Part shown: in pieces, positions 22,927 through 33,472 of the stretch
Position numbering within the stretch: the first letter of the stretch is position 1
How the letters are laid out: each line of letters begins with the position of its first letter
Notes under the pieces: model-generated
Database searches by the model: none
What the model was told of the DNA's origin: nothing
What the model saw: only the letters and a program-made list of their open reading frames with translations
Made by a program: the position numbers and the translations under genes
Assembly (NCBI GenBank): GCA_963682175.1
Contig: OY821786.1
Location: forward strand, 26,682,501-26,746,500
Direction of reading: 5' to 3'
DNA: 64,000 nt
From: Triglochin maritima
Lineage: Eukaryota > Streptophyta > Magnoliopsida > Alismatales > Juncaginaceae

Positions 22927-24699
22927 CTACGGTGCCTGAGAAGGAGGCATTTGTGTATTATCCTCACCCTCTTCCTCAACATCATTCCCACCAAAGGGCC
23001 GCACAGAGGGTGGTGGTGGCAAGGAAATGTGATTGTCAACCTGCTTTCCATTCCTTAAGGTTACAATCACATTGATATGGTGAACAAGTTCCTCCACATG
23101 GTTCACTTGCCGCCCCCGAGGTACCAAACTCTCATTTTGCATGTGTTGTTGCTGGTACATGCGGGGGTTAGCCTCAGGCTGGCTAGACAGAGTCCCTTAC
23201 TCTCTCTCATGTACAGACTGAGCCAATTGACCAATCTGAAGCTCAAGAGATTTGATGGTCTGCTGATTTGAAGTGAGGACTTTACTTGTGGATGACATAA
23301 AATTTATCATTGCGTTCTCAAGTCAATGAGTCAAGTTCTCAAGCGAAGTGAACCAGATTTCTATGTTGTTAGCATTTGGGAAACCAGGTTGGTTGGTGAT
23401 TTGGGGTTGGGATGGTTGAAAAGATTGTGAATGCATTGGAGGTTGGTGTGGTTTGTTAGGTGGTCTATAGAAGTTTGAAGGACCACCTTGGACATTGTTT
23501 TGGTTCCATGAAAAGTTAGGGTAATTCCTCCATCCAGGATTTTATGATGATGAGTATGGGTCATTCCTAGATCTATCATAGATGGCATTGAGCTATTCCA
23601 TCTCAGGAGGAATGGATGCACACTCGCCTCCTACATGACCTATCCTACTACATGAATAATATGGAACTAGACTAGATGCAGACACATCTGACACATCTTG
23701 CTGGTTTTGGGGCTCAATCAAATCTATATGGTGCATTAATGCCATCATGCGTGCCTCGTTGGCCGTAGTGGTATCAACAGCAAATGCGGAACCCGATCTA
23801 GTCGAGTTTGCATTTGCGATCCTCGCTCCTATGCTAGATGATGGTGGTAGTTCCTTGATTTCCCACTGCATGCTTTTCTCAGCGAGGTCTTCTAAGAAAG
23901 CCCATACCTCCTTTTCATCCTTTCCTAAGAACTCTCCTTGACACATTGACTCAAGGAGCATTCGGGACGGGATGTTAAGTCCCTCGTAGACAACGTGACA
24001 AAGGCACCACAACTCGATGCCATGGTGAGGGCATGAGGATATTAGCTCCTTGAATCTCTCTAAGTATGTATGGAATGATTCGGTCTCATGTTGATAGAAC
24101 GAATTGATTTCGTTCCTCAATTTTTGAGTCTGATGATTTGGGAAGTACTTCTTGAGGAATGCAGATTGAAATTCATCCCAACTCCTAAAGGCATTCGCCT
24201 GGTTGCTGTACAACCACTTCTTGGCATCATCCTTTAGTACAAAGGGGACTAGCCTAGGATGGATGGAGTCTGTGCCAAGTTGTTGCAGCTTGAACATTGC
24301 ACAAACCTCCTCAAATCCCCTGAGAATGATATAGGGATCACCCTTCCCAGTGAAGTGAGGGAGCATGGAGATAAATTGAGGCTTAACCTCAAAGTGGTTC
24401 CCATTTGCCTCTGGCAATACGATGCACAAAGGTAGAGTAGTACAGCTCGGGTAGCATCGATCATGTAGAGAAACGGGAACAGGAACATGAACAAGTGGAT
24501 CAAGTGGAACAGGTGGGTCCGGCAACTGGTCCTCCATGCGGTATTGAGCAGCCATGGAACCCGGACCATGTGCGACACGAGAAGTGGAAGGCATCGAGAA
24601 ATTGACTACCGAGGCAGGATTGACGACACGCCTCGTCAAATGGGCACTGTCATCTCGTGCCCACATAAGCATGCACAAAGGTGCACACACATGAACCAA
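22927..24699 (-). pseudogene. gag: Athila-like Gag
   Basis: A 368-residue frame at 24699-23593 carries the retrotransposon Gag domain at about residues 120-245, including the WDEFQSAFLKKYFP and LERFKEL stretches common to plant gypsy Gag. Its C-terminal knuckle (CSRIGHVGGEC) has lost the first Cys. The frame then stops, and Gag-like sequence continues in other frames: 23621-23361 matches an N/P/Q-rich Gag tail out of frame, and 23160-22927 contains TLRNGKQV, typical of the Gag C-terminus. The gene is therefore broken by at least one stop or frameshift. The homologous plus-strand copy is at 28898-29708. Confidence 0.7.
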
Positions 24700-25748
24700 A
24701 TTTTTTTAAGAAGTAAATCAGAAGGTGCGTAGAGGAAAAGACGGGAGGACACAAATGAGAGGGAATGACTCAGGAGAGAAGAGAAGAAGTCCTTATGTTA
24801 CGGCGGGTAGGTACCGGTAGAAGCACACAGGCAAACAAGGCTCAAACAACCTAAGGTCGCTATAGGTCCTTACGGCTAGACGACACCTAGCTGCGAGGTC
24901 ATGCGGCCTCAACACGACATGCCTCCCTACGATGAGGACCACAAAGACCAGCAAGTGAGCCAAGATCCAAAGATCTTGTCTCTCCTTCTATCGACAGAGT
25001 GGGCGACGCCGATCAGTCCATGACGGTCGCGATCAAATAACTCTCCTAATGCGCCCGAGATCCTTAGCAGCCAATGTCTACCTGATTTTAAAATTAGGCT
25101 CTTAATTAGTGTTATTTTTGGGGCGAAGGAAAGAGTGATGAAATCCCCCACCTTATCTTATATGGGACAACCCCTCCTTAGTAGTGTTTTGGAGTCGTAA
25201 TCTAAAAATCAACTCTCCCCACAAACACTCAACTCACACTTGTTGTAATTCAATTCCTACTAACTAATGCATGGTCATACCAAATGCATGAATGAGTGTA
25301 GCAGATGCGTACCTCACACCAACGCTCAAGAACTGAAAGTAAAGCTAAAACAAAAGACAAACTACGTGCCTAAGTCAATCACATGATGCATGACCTAAAC
25401 AAGCAAGAATGCCTAATCTTTTGATTTGGATTTTAGGGTCCAAGTTGCTTAAAAGGGGATTGATTATTGATCTGGGGGCAAACTACAAGTCAAAACATGC
25501 CAAATCGAGCCCCAAACCACTATATCAGATGTATCAACAAACATAAGAAAGAAGGAGGAAATTGGAGCTCACCAGACTGCCATTTGGCGGTCTCAGGCCG
25601 CTGATTGGTGGTCCCTGTAGCTCCGTTCTCCTTCAAACTTCCCCTGGTTCCTTCCCTTGAGACTCAGAGTCTCCTGAAACAAAGCGCAGTACAAAACAAA
25701 AATTAAATCCACTTGAATCGTCTGAATCAGAGTCTGGACTGACATCTC

Positions 25749-25765
25749 CCCGGCAACGACGCCAA
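25749..25765 (-). other. Primer-binding site, TGGCG type
   Basis: On the minus strand TGGCGTCGTTGCCGGGG lies 6 bases after the LTR end. TGGCGCCGTTGCCGGGG-type sites are standard in plant Athila-like elements; here one base differs (GTC for GCC). I believe tRNA-Asp is the usual primer. Confidence 0.85.
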
Positions 25766-25771
25766 AAACTT

Positions 25772-26010
25772 GATGTGTTCGTTTTAAATACCTCAAGTCC
25801 ACGACGTCGGTGAAGACGCAACAAATACGGGTCGAATTCACAAAGAGGTGTGTCGATTCTGATTCTTAAGAAATCAAGTGGCAAATAAGGGAGAAGAGAT
25901 GTGATTATGCTAACCTAAGCTACACTAAACTAGAAACTAACAAAGGAGAAATATGAAAGCACAAGACTACTAAAACTAAGATAAACAACTAACAAAAGGA
26001 AGATGAAATT
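25772..26010 (-). repeat. 5' LTR remnant of the gag-protease element
   Basis: The last 239 bp of the LTR remain (minus-strand end GAACACATCA next to the PBS). The segment aligns with the end of the plus-strand LTR at about 27360-27563. It is cut at 26010 by the start of that plus-strand element. Confidence 0.7.
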
Positions 26011-27563
26011 TGATTAACATCACACCATGCATATATTTGTGTCTTATATCCTCTATTCTTAGCTTAAGCAATGCTATGTAACGAGTTTATGTTTAAGTTT
26101 CAGGAATAAATAGGTTTGAGAAGAAGAAATTCAAAAATGACTCAAAAGCAAGGAAAAGGACTAAGTTGCAAGACTTATGGACTGAGATGAAAGAGAGAAG
26201 GACCCGGATGCAAAACCAAAAGGAACAATGAGCAAATCAAGATGCTCCACACCTTAATGAGTAGTATTTTGGCAATTAAATCCGGGCCCAACCATCAACA
26301 ACCAAGAAAGCAAGACTGAACCGAGCCACCAAAATCCAGACTCGATCATACACATATAGACCGCCAATCAGCAGTACAAATGTGTCCAAATGAGACATGC
26401 TTTGCTCGGGTGGTGTATTATATTGTGTCATGTCTATTTATAGTATGCAATTAGTCCTATACCGGAGGATTGCTCCGGATTACATTTTTCCATGCCTATA
26501 AATAAAACTCTTCCTCTCCTTTTGTATTCACTCATTGCTTAGTGGCGAATCCCTCTACTTAGAGTCAAGCCATGAAGCAAAAACTCAAGTAGGGAGATGC
26601 GGCTTGTAATGTGAGTCATTTAATAAAAGAAGTTTTTGTTAGTTTAATGTTGGCTCTTTTATCTTCTTGCATGCTTAGCTTAATTTCGTTTCATTAATCT
26701 TAGTAGACTTACTTAATATGTTTTCCTCTCTTAACAAAATAGTAACGTTAATGATTAGTGAGTAGGTCCATCCCCCTTTGGGGAGTGGAGATGATGTACA
26801 TATATGTTGTGATGTCTGGATGTTTGATAAATTTTGGATTGTGTAAACTTGCATGTTTATACGTTCATTGGGCGTATTTTAATCATCTACATGTTTGGGG
26901 ATTTTTATGGGTTTTGCCTCAACAATTAAACACTTCCCATGCTTAGTTTTCTCATGTTTGTTGACTGAAATTTTCTGTTGAATATGCTTCATGTTAGTTT
27001 TGTGTTTGTATTTGTGGTTGCTTGCTTGATTGATTGAAGAAACTTTGTTTTGATGGGGTTTGCCTTAAGATTTATACACCTCCCATGCTTAGCTTTGTTC
27101 TTCACATGAGTTCATGGTTTTTTATGAGTCTTGCCATATCTTTAGAGACTTCTCATGCTTAACCTAATCTTATGATAATCAAGTAGTAATTGCGGATACG
27201 TTGTGTGAATGGATTGATAGGTTTTGCCACATCTTTAGACACTTCCTATGCATGAAGACACACACGACACACACACATACATGCTTACATGCATCATTCA
27301 TCACTTATTTCACTTCATATGTTCACACACTCCACCCCTTAGGGGGTTTCTCTTCTTGATTTCCAATCTTTCGTTGCTTTCTTTTGTATTTCTTACTTAT
27401 TAGTTTAGTGTAGTTTAGTTTAGCGTTACCAAATCTCTTTCCCCTTTTTCGCCACTTGATTTCTGACAAACTAGAGGTTACTCACCTCCCCGTTGATCGA
27501 CCTGTACTTGCCACCGCTTCATCGTGGCCGGGCACTTGCGGTAATTAATAAAACGTTTAAACA
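26011..27563 (+). repeat. 5' LTR of the plus-strand Athila-like element
   Basis: The LTR is 1553 bp, starts TGATTAACATCACACCATGC and ends CGTTTAAACA. A TATA box, CCTATAAATAAA, lies at about 26493. The GTCCATCCCCCTTTGGGGAGTGG block at about 26767 is shared with the other LTRs of this group in the window. Confidence 0.8.
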
Positions 27564-27569
27564 TGTTTT

Positions 27570-27583
27570 TGGCGCCGTTGTCG
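27570..27583 (+). other. Primer-binding site, TGGCGCCGTTG type
   Basis: TGGCGCCGTTGTCG lies 6 bases after the LTR end, the standard Athila-like PBS core with small changes after position 11. Confidence 0.85.
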
Positions 27584-27740
27584 TGGAGGTGCCAGTCCAG
27601 ACTCTAGTCTGGACGATCCGAGTGGATTTAATTTGTGTTTGGTAGTCTTTCTTTGTTTCAGGAGGCTCTTAAGATCAAGGGAAGGAACTACAAGAAGTAG
27701 GGAGGCAAACAGAGACAAACAGACCGCCAATCAGCGGTCG

Positions 27741-28228
27741 TTTGGTGAGCTCTACTTGCACTCTTCTTTCTTCTAGTTGTTTGGTGTTTCAACATAGAGG
27801 TCTGGGGCTCAATTTGGCATGTTTTGACTTGTAGTTTGCCCCCAGATCAATAATCAATCTCTTTTTAAGCAACTTGGACCCTAAAATCCAAAGCAAAAGA
27901 TTAGGCATTCTTGCTTATTTAGGTCATGCATCATGTACTTGACTTAGGCAGGTAGTTTGTCTTTGGTTTTAGCTCGACTTGCACGTTTGGTGAGCTCTAC
28001 TTGCACTCTTCTTTCTTCTAGTTGTTTGGTGTTTCAACATAGAGGTTTGGGGCTCAATTTGGCATGTTTTGACTTGTAGTTTGCCCTAGATCAATAATCA
28101 ATCCCTTTTAAGCAACTTGGACCCCAAAATCCAAAGCAAAAGATTAGGTATTCTTGCTTATTTAGGTCATGCATCATGTACTTGAGTGAGGCACGTAGTT
28201 TGTCTTTGGTTTTAGCTTTACTTTCAGT
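27741..28228 (+). repeat. 245-bp tandem duplication in the element leader
   Basis: The segment beginning TTTGGTGAGCTCTACTTGC at 27741 repeats from 27986 with about 5% differences. The minus-strand relative has one copy at the corresponding place, around 25380-25620. The duplication lies between the PBS and gag. Confidence 0.85.
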
Positions 28229-28897
28229 TGTTGAGCGCCGGCGTAAGGTAAGCATCTCCTACACTTATTCATACATTTGGTATGACCATGCATTAGTTAG
28301 TAGGAATTGCATTGCAACAAGTGTCAGTTGAGCGTTTGTTTGGAGAGTTGATTTCTAGATTTGGACTCCAAAACGCTACTAAGGTGGGGTTGTCCCATAT
28401 AAGATATGGTGGGTGATTTCATCACACTTTCCTTCGCCCCCAAAAACCACACTAATCAAGAGCGTAACTTCCAAATCAAGTAGACATTGGCCCTAAGGAC
28501 CTCGGGCGCATTAGGAGAGTGATCCGGTCACGACCGTCATGGCCTGATCAGCGTCGCCCACTCGGTCGATTGTTGGAGAGACGAGATCTCCAGCTTGCCT
28601 CACTTGCTGGGCTTTGTGGTCCTCGTCGTAGGGAGGTGAGGCGTATTGAGGCCGCACGACCTCGTAGTTAGACGTCGTCTAGCTGTAAGGACCTCTAGCA
28701 ACCATACGTTGTCTGAGCCTTGTTTGCTCGTGTACTTTTACCAGTGCCTACTTGCCATAGCATAAATACTTCTTTCCTTCTCTCATGAGTCATTCCCTCT
28801 CATCTGTGTCTACCCGTGTTCTTCCATACGCACATTCAGCCTTCATTGTTCACAAAAAAACCAAAAAAAAGTTTTCTTTCTTTTTCATCTGACTCGT

Positions 28898-29708
28898 GTG
28901 GGTGTGCAATCTTTGTGCATCCCAGTGTGTTCACGAGACGCTATTGGTCGTTTGACAAGATTCAACATCGATCTATCCTCGATTGTTGACCTTTCGAACA
29001 CATCGCCGTCCCGTGTCGTATACAGTCCCGAGACCATGATCGGTCGTCAACCACATGAGGGCGACCTAGATTTTGGATTCACACCACCTTCTGGTCCAGG
29101 AGGTGGGGATCCACAATCTCATCACTTGGTTCCCAGACTCCCATCCCTCTCCGCTATCATGGTTATCCGTGTCGTACTGCTCTACCTTCGTGCATCGTAT
29201 TGCCCGAGGTAAATGTGAACCACTTTGAGGTTATGCCTCAATTTATCTCCATAATCCCTCACTTCACAGGGAAGGGTGATCCCTATATCTTTATCAGGGG
29301 ATTTGAGGAGGTCTGTGCAATGTTCAAGCTGCAACAACTTAGCACATACTCCATCCATCTTAGGCTTGTCCCCTTTGCACTAAAGGACGATGCCAAAAGT
29401 GGTTGTACAGCAACGAGGTGAATGCCTTTAGTAATTGGGACGAGTTTCAATATGCCTTCCTCAAGAAGTACTTTCCAAATCACCAGATTGAAAAACTAAG
29501 GAACAAAATCAATTCATTCTATCAACATGAGACTGAATCATTCGATGCATACTTTGAGAGGTTCAAGGAGCTACTATCCTCATACCCTCACCATGACATC
29601 GAGTTATGGTGCCTTTGTCAGATTGTCTATGAGGGTCTTCACATCTCGTCCCAAATGCTCTTTGAGTTCATGTATCAATGAGAGTTCTTAGGAAATGATG
29701 AAAGGGAT
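28898..29708 (+). pseudogene. gag: Broken Athila-like Gag
   Basis: Three overlapping frames (28898-29212, 29200-29421, 29403-29681) together cover the N-terminus and core Gag domain of the minus-strand copy, including HFTGKGDPYI and WDEFQYAFLKKYFP. At least two frameshifts and a stop (29679-29681) break it. It is truncated near GAAAGGGATGT at 29708. Confidence 0.75.
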
Positions 29709-29888
29709 GTCAATCATAAACAATGAAAGACAAGAACATAAAGAACAAGAAACTAAAATCTGATTAAGAAAGAAAGTTTACAAAAGGTGTTTATGTTCTC
29801 CTACATTACACTTCTAAATAACAAAATAAAACCTACTCTACTAAACAAGAAATGAAACCTACTCTACCAAACAATAAATAAAACTAGC
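29709..29888 (-). repeat. Fragment of an Athila-like LTR, minus strand
   Basis: Reverse-complemented, this AT-rich 180 bp resembles the LTR segment just after the transcription start (TAGTGTAAATAAAGGAG ... TTTCTTAATCTAG ... TTGTTCTTTAT) seen at 30500-30580. It is bounded by a broken gag on one side and an LTR start on the other. Confidence 0.5.
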
Positions 29889-32800
29889 TGATTAGTAGCA
29901 TATCATACATTGCATTCATACTATATATCATTTATTTCACCCCAATTTGTGCCACTCGACTATTTATTTGATGTCTTTCAAGGTTTTGTGCCACTCGACC
30001 TAAACGCCAGAAGAATGGGCAAATTGGGAAGGTTCTGGACCTGTTTGTAATGCCAAGGACTGGATTGTAACTCAGGAAGGACCCAATTGAAAACCTGGAG
30101 GGACTTAAGTGTAAAGAAAAATATGTTGGTTGCAAAAGTCCAAAATCTCCTCAACCTGTGGAGTAATTTGACAATTAAAACCAAATGGGCTCGAACTACC
30201 AGCTCCGGGTGCATCCCACGTGTTTATTTTGTTAACCATGCGATCAGAGAAAATTGATCTGCCAATGGCAGATTAAAATCCATCACTGGCGGATCCGGTT
30301 AAGAATTTGGCAGCTGGATTTCTATGGTGGGTCAGGTTCTTGGGTCAGAGCAATATGCAACATCCATATCTAATTTACAGCCATCCAATTGCGCCCAGAT
30401 CCATCCAAACCCTCTAATCTTCTATAATTACACTTATAATGCCTCCTTTCTTCTTCTTTCTCCTTCCCCCATTAGACTAGGTTTTAGTTTACTGTTTTAG
30501 TAGTGTAAATAAAGGAGTTGGAGAGGAGCAAACTTTGTATTTTTATTTCTTAATCTAGTTTAGTCTTGTTCTTTATCTTGATGTCTTTCCTTTGATGCCA
30601 TTGTTAGGATCTAAGGCCCTGTAATCACTAGATAATTGCAGAATTAAAAATATTAATCGAAGGATTAAGTGAAGAGACAACGCAAACCACAAAATCGACG
30701 ACACCGGAGTTTAGAGAGGTTCGGCACCCACACCCGGGTCCTAGTCCTCCTCGCAAGCCTCGCTCAATCCTCCAAGCCTCGCTTACGGTTCAACTAACCG
30801 ATCTCCATTCTGGGCCGAGATCAACGCCGTTTACAACACCGAGCCTCGCGAACAATCCTCGCCTCGCTCGTGCTCCTCTCACAACCCGAGAGGGAGCTTC
30901 CTCGAAGCTGTAAACCTTGATGATTCTTTGATGTGGAAGTTGAATAACAATCTAACACTCTATACTTGAGCACACTTGGATATTGATATGGAATGAATAT
31001 GCAAGTGGTGAAGTTTTGGCTTGAGTGTTGACGATTAAGAGCTTGAAGATGAAAAAGGATTTGGCTTTGAGTATTGGATAGATAGAGAGTGTTCAAGGGT
31101 CTCAATACCAACAAATGGGGTCCTATTTATAAGGCTTCAAGCTCTACTAGCCATTTGGGAGTTGTGGGGAAATGGATCAATGAGAAGCAAGATGTGACTT
31201 AAGCTCAGACAGATTTCTACACAAATTCGGTCGACCGTTAACATAACGGTAGTCCGAAGAATTGGTCTGAATTAAGCATACGGTTGACCGGATAGGGTTT
31301 GGATCACCGTTCTCCAACTTCCAGTAGATTTTAACGATTTAGCCCCAATTAAGTTCGGTTAACCGAATTCCATTCGGTTCACCGTTCCAAGGTGGACAGT
31401 AAGATGGGTTGGACTCTCATCTACTCAAGTTCGGTTGACCGTGTACACTTTGGTAGACCAAAGTTAACATGGGTTTTACGCTGATAGTGATAACTCAAAT
31501 AGTCTTTGGGTACACTGGTCAAGTGCCACGTGTAAATAGTTGTTAGGCGCCTAAAGCCAGGAAGGACTCGGTTGACTGATAGATATTCGGTCGTCCGAAT
31601 TAGGGCAAATCAATTGGGCTCTAGGGGATTGATTCGAAAGCGACTGTTGGAGCAAAGTCCAAAACCGGTCCCGGGCTTTTTGGTTGACCGAAGGTGGTTC
31701 GTTCTTCCATCGGGGCGATTCCAGATAACACCTAAGTTTTACTGGTGGGAAGAATTTGGGTAACCGATAGGTGTTTGGTGGACCGAACTTCAATTTACCG
31801 TCTGGTGTTCGATTTACCGAATGTTGACGGGACAAAATTCTACTGCTCAAGTTTACATTAAACCTTATGAACTCAATAAATACAAAATTACATGTCTTGG
31901 TCCAAAGCTTTGATTACAAGTCTTGAGTCTTGATGTCTTTGTCGCAATGCTCCTTTTGTTGATTATTTTGATCAACCTGTTAAGGTGATTGCAAGTATAC
32001 AAATATGTATGCAAAGCATGTAATTGTGTTTGCTTACTTTGATTGATTAGGTTGATTGATTAAGATTAGTTTAATTAATCATCAAAATTAATATAGATTA
32101 AGGCCAAAAAGCCAACATCCATATCCTTTGTGCTTGTTTTCCTTCATCTAGTTTCCTGAATTTTGCATTATGATTTTGGGTTGTTTTTATGCTTTCTTTA
32201 GTTTAGAGATGAGTAGAGAGTAGTCCATCCCTATTGGGGGGTGGAGAAGAAAGTATTGTGATTATGTGATGTATTAGTGTGTGTGTTATTCCTACGTTTG
32301 AACCTCATATGAGTTCCATAACCATCTAATGGGTTTTTTACTCTTATCTTTGATGTGCTAATGCTCTCGAGTGAAGCTTAGCACATGCTTAGATTAATGG
32401 GCCTATTTTATGGGGAACGATGAGGTGAGGATAAGGATGGAGTGGAAGAAGGAAACATAACATGTGCATGCATGTGCTTATGTTGGCCTCATCCTAATTA
32501 ATGTCTTGTATGTTTTAATGATTGTGTTAAATCTTATTTAATGTGGAGACATAGTGGGGTTTGATCATTATGTATGAGATCATTTACCCTCATTTCAATT
32601 ATTATCTTGTATGTTTTAATGATAATGTTTTATCTTATTTTATGTGGAGGTTAAGTTGGATTTGGTTTTATGGTTTTCATGTACTTCGTGTTGTGACGAG
32701 CACAAATGAACACACACATACACATATTTTCGTATTTGCTTTCTTTCTGTACCCCCAAAAAGGGGTTTAGCTTTATTGTTTATTTTCCGATTTCATTGCA

Positions 32801-32948
32801 TCGTAGTGTAATTCCGACCTCATTCCTCTCTTCTTTCCCCACTCGAGTATGGTAGGTTTCGACTCGCACGCGCTCCCTGTGGACTCGACCCGTACTTGAC
32901 ACAACTTTATCGCGTCGTGCACCTGCGGTATTATAACTGAATCAATCC
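29889..32948 (+). repeat. Athila-like LTR, split by a solo copia-type LTR
   Basis: It begins TGATTAGTAGCATATCATACATTG and ends CTGAATCAATC. Without the insertion it is about 1540 bp. The family end is AATCAATCA, so the last base is changed or lost. Its end abuts the truncated minus-strand LTR that follows. A palindrome pair (GATCTGCCAATGGCAGAT and its partner) starts at 30256 and 30277. Confidence 0.75.
30602..32117 (-). mobile_element. Solo LTR of the copia-type family, second subfamily
   Basis: Read on the minus strand, it starts TGTTGGCTTTTTGGCC at 32117 and ends GATCCTAACA at 30602, for 1516 bp. Flanks GCCAT and TCCAT are a 5-bp TSD with one mismatch. The uninterrupted target (GATGCCATTTCCTTTGTGC) is preserved at about 48064, confirming the insertion point. 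A TATAAATAGG box sits on the minus strand near 31130. Palindrome pairs are spaced 19 bp (31228/31247, 31281/31300, 31356/31375). Confidence 0.88.
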
Positions 32949-33472
32949 CCTACTCCAATGGGGGAGGGAAGGATTACAAGTGTATTTATAGAAGATTAGA
33001 GGGTTTGAATGAAACTAGACACGATCAGACAAGTGTAAGTTAGATCTGGTTGTTGCGTATTGCTGTGATCCGACAATTCGACCCACCAGATAAATTTGGG
33101 GTCGAACCGACAACCTGGATCTACTAGTGTCAGATTTTAATTTGCCAGTGGTGGATCATTTGGGTCGTATCAACCTCTAATTTCACTAGTAGCTTAAATA
33201 TACCATTTTAGCACATGGGGTGCATCCGAAATTGTTGGTTCGAACCCCTTTGCTTTTAACTGTTGATTTTTTTTTTGCAAAGCAAAAGGGAGGCTTAGCC
33301 TCTAAATTTGTATTAGTAAAAAAATTGTTTACATCTACAAAAAATTGTTCGGTTAGTTCGCGGGCGTATGCCACATGCATAACCGGCTTCTCCCTACCAC
33401 CTATATGTACTCACGTGAAGGTCAAGTAGTATAAGGAAATAATTACATCTCATCAAATTTCAGAAGTTGGAA

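Larger units (their letters stand above)
21259..26010 (-). mobile_element. Athila-like gypsy element with gag and protease only
   Basis: Read on the minus strand, the order is 5' LTR remnant (26010-25772), PBS, a leader of about 1 kb, gag, protease, PPT and 3' LTR (21945-21259). The protease region runs straight into the PPT (GGAGGGTGGGTGG near 21955) and LTR, so no reverse transcriptase, RNase H or integrase is present. It is inserted in the LTR that ends at 21258. Its own 5' LTR is cut by the plus-strand relative starting at 26011. Such gag-only derivatives would depend on a related autonomous element for pol. Confidence 0.75.
26011..29708 (+). mobile_element. 5' half of an Athila-like gypsy element, head-to-head with its relative
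   Basis: A complete 5' LTR, PBS, leader and broken gag are present. The sequence stops at 29708, in the middle of gag, where an unrelated LTR fragment begins. No pol or 3' LTR of this copy is seen. The leader around 28380-28760 is homologous to the leader of the minus-strand element (about 25150-24770), so the two are members of one family in divergent orientation. Confidence 0.75.

Noticed and set aside
29889..32948. Athila-like LTR as a solo LTR with a TSD
   Set aside because: The bases before 29889 (CTAGC) and after 32948 (CCTAC) do not match, and its last base is altered, so a solo insertion could not be shown.
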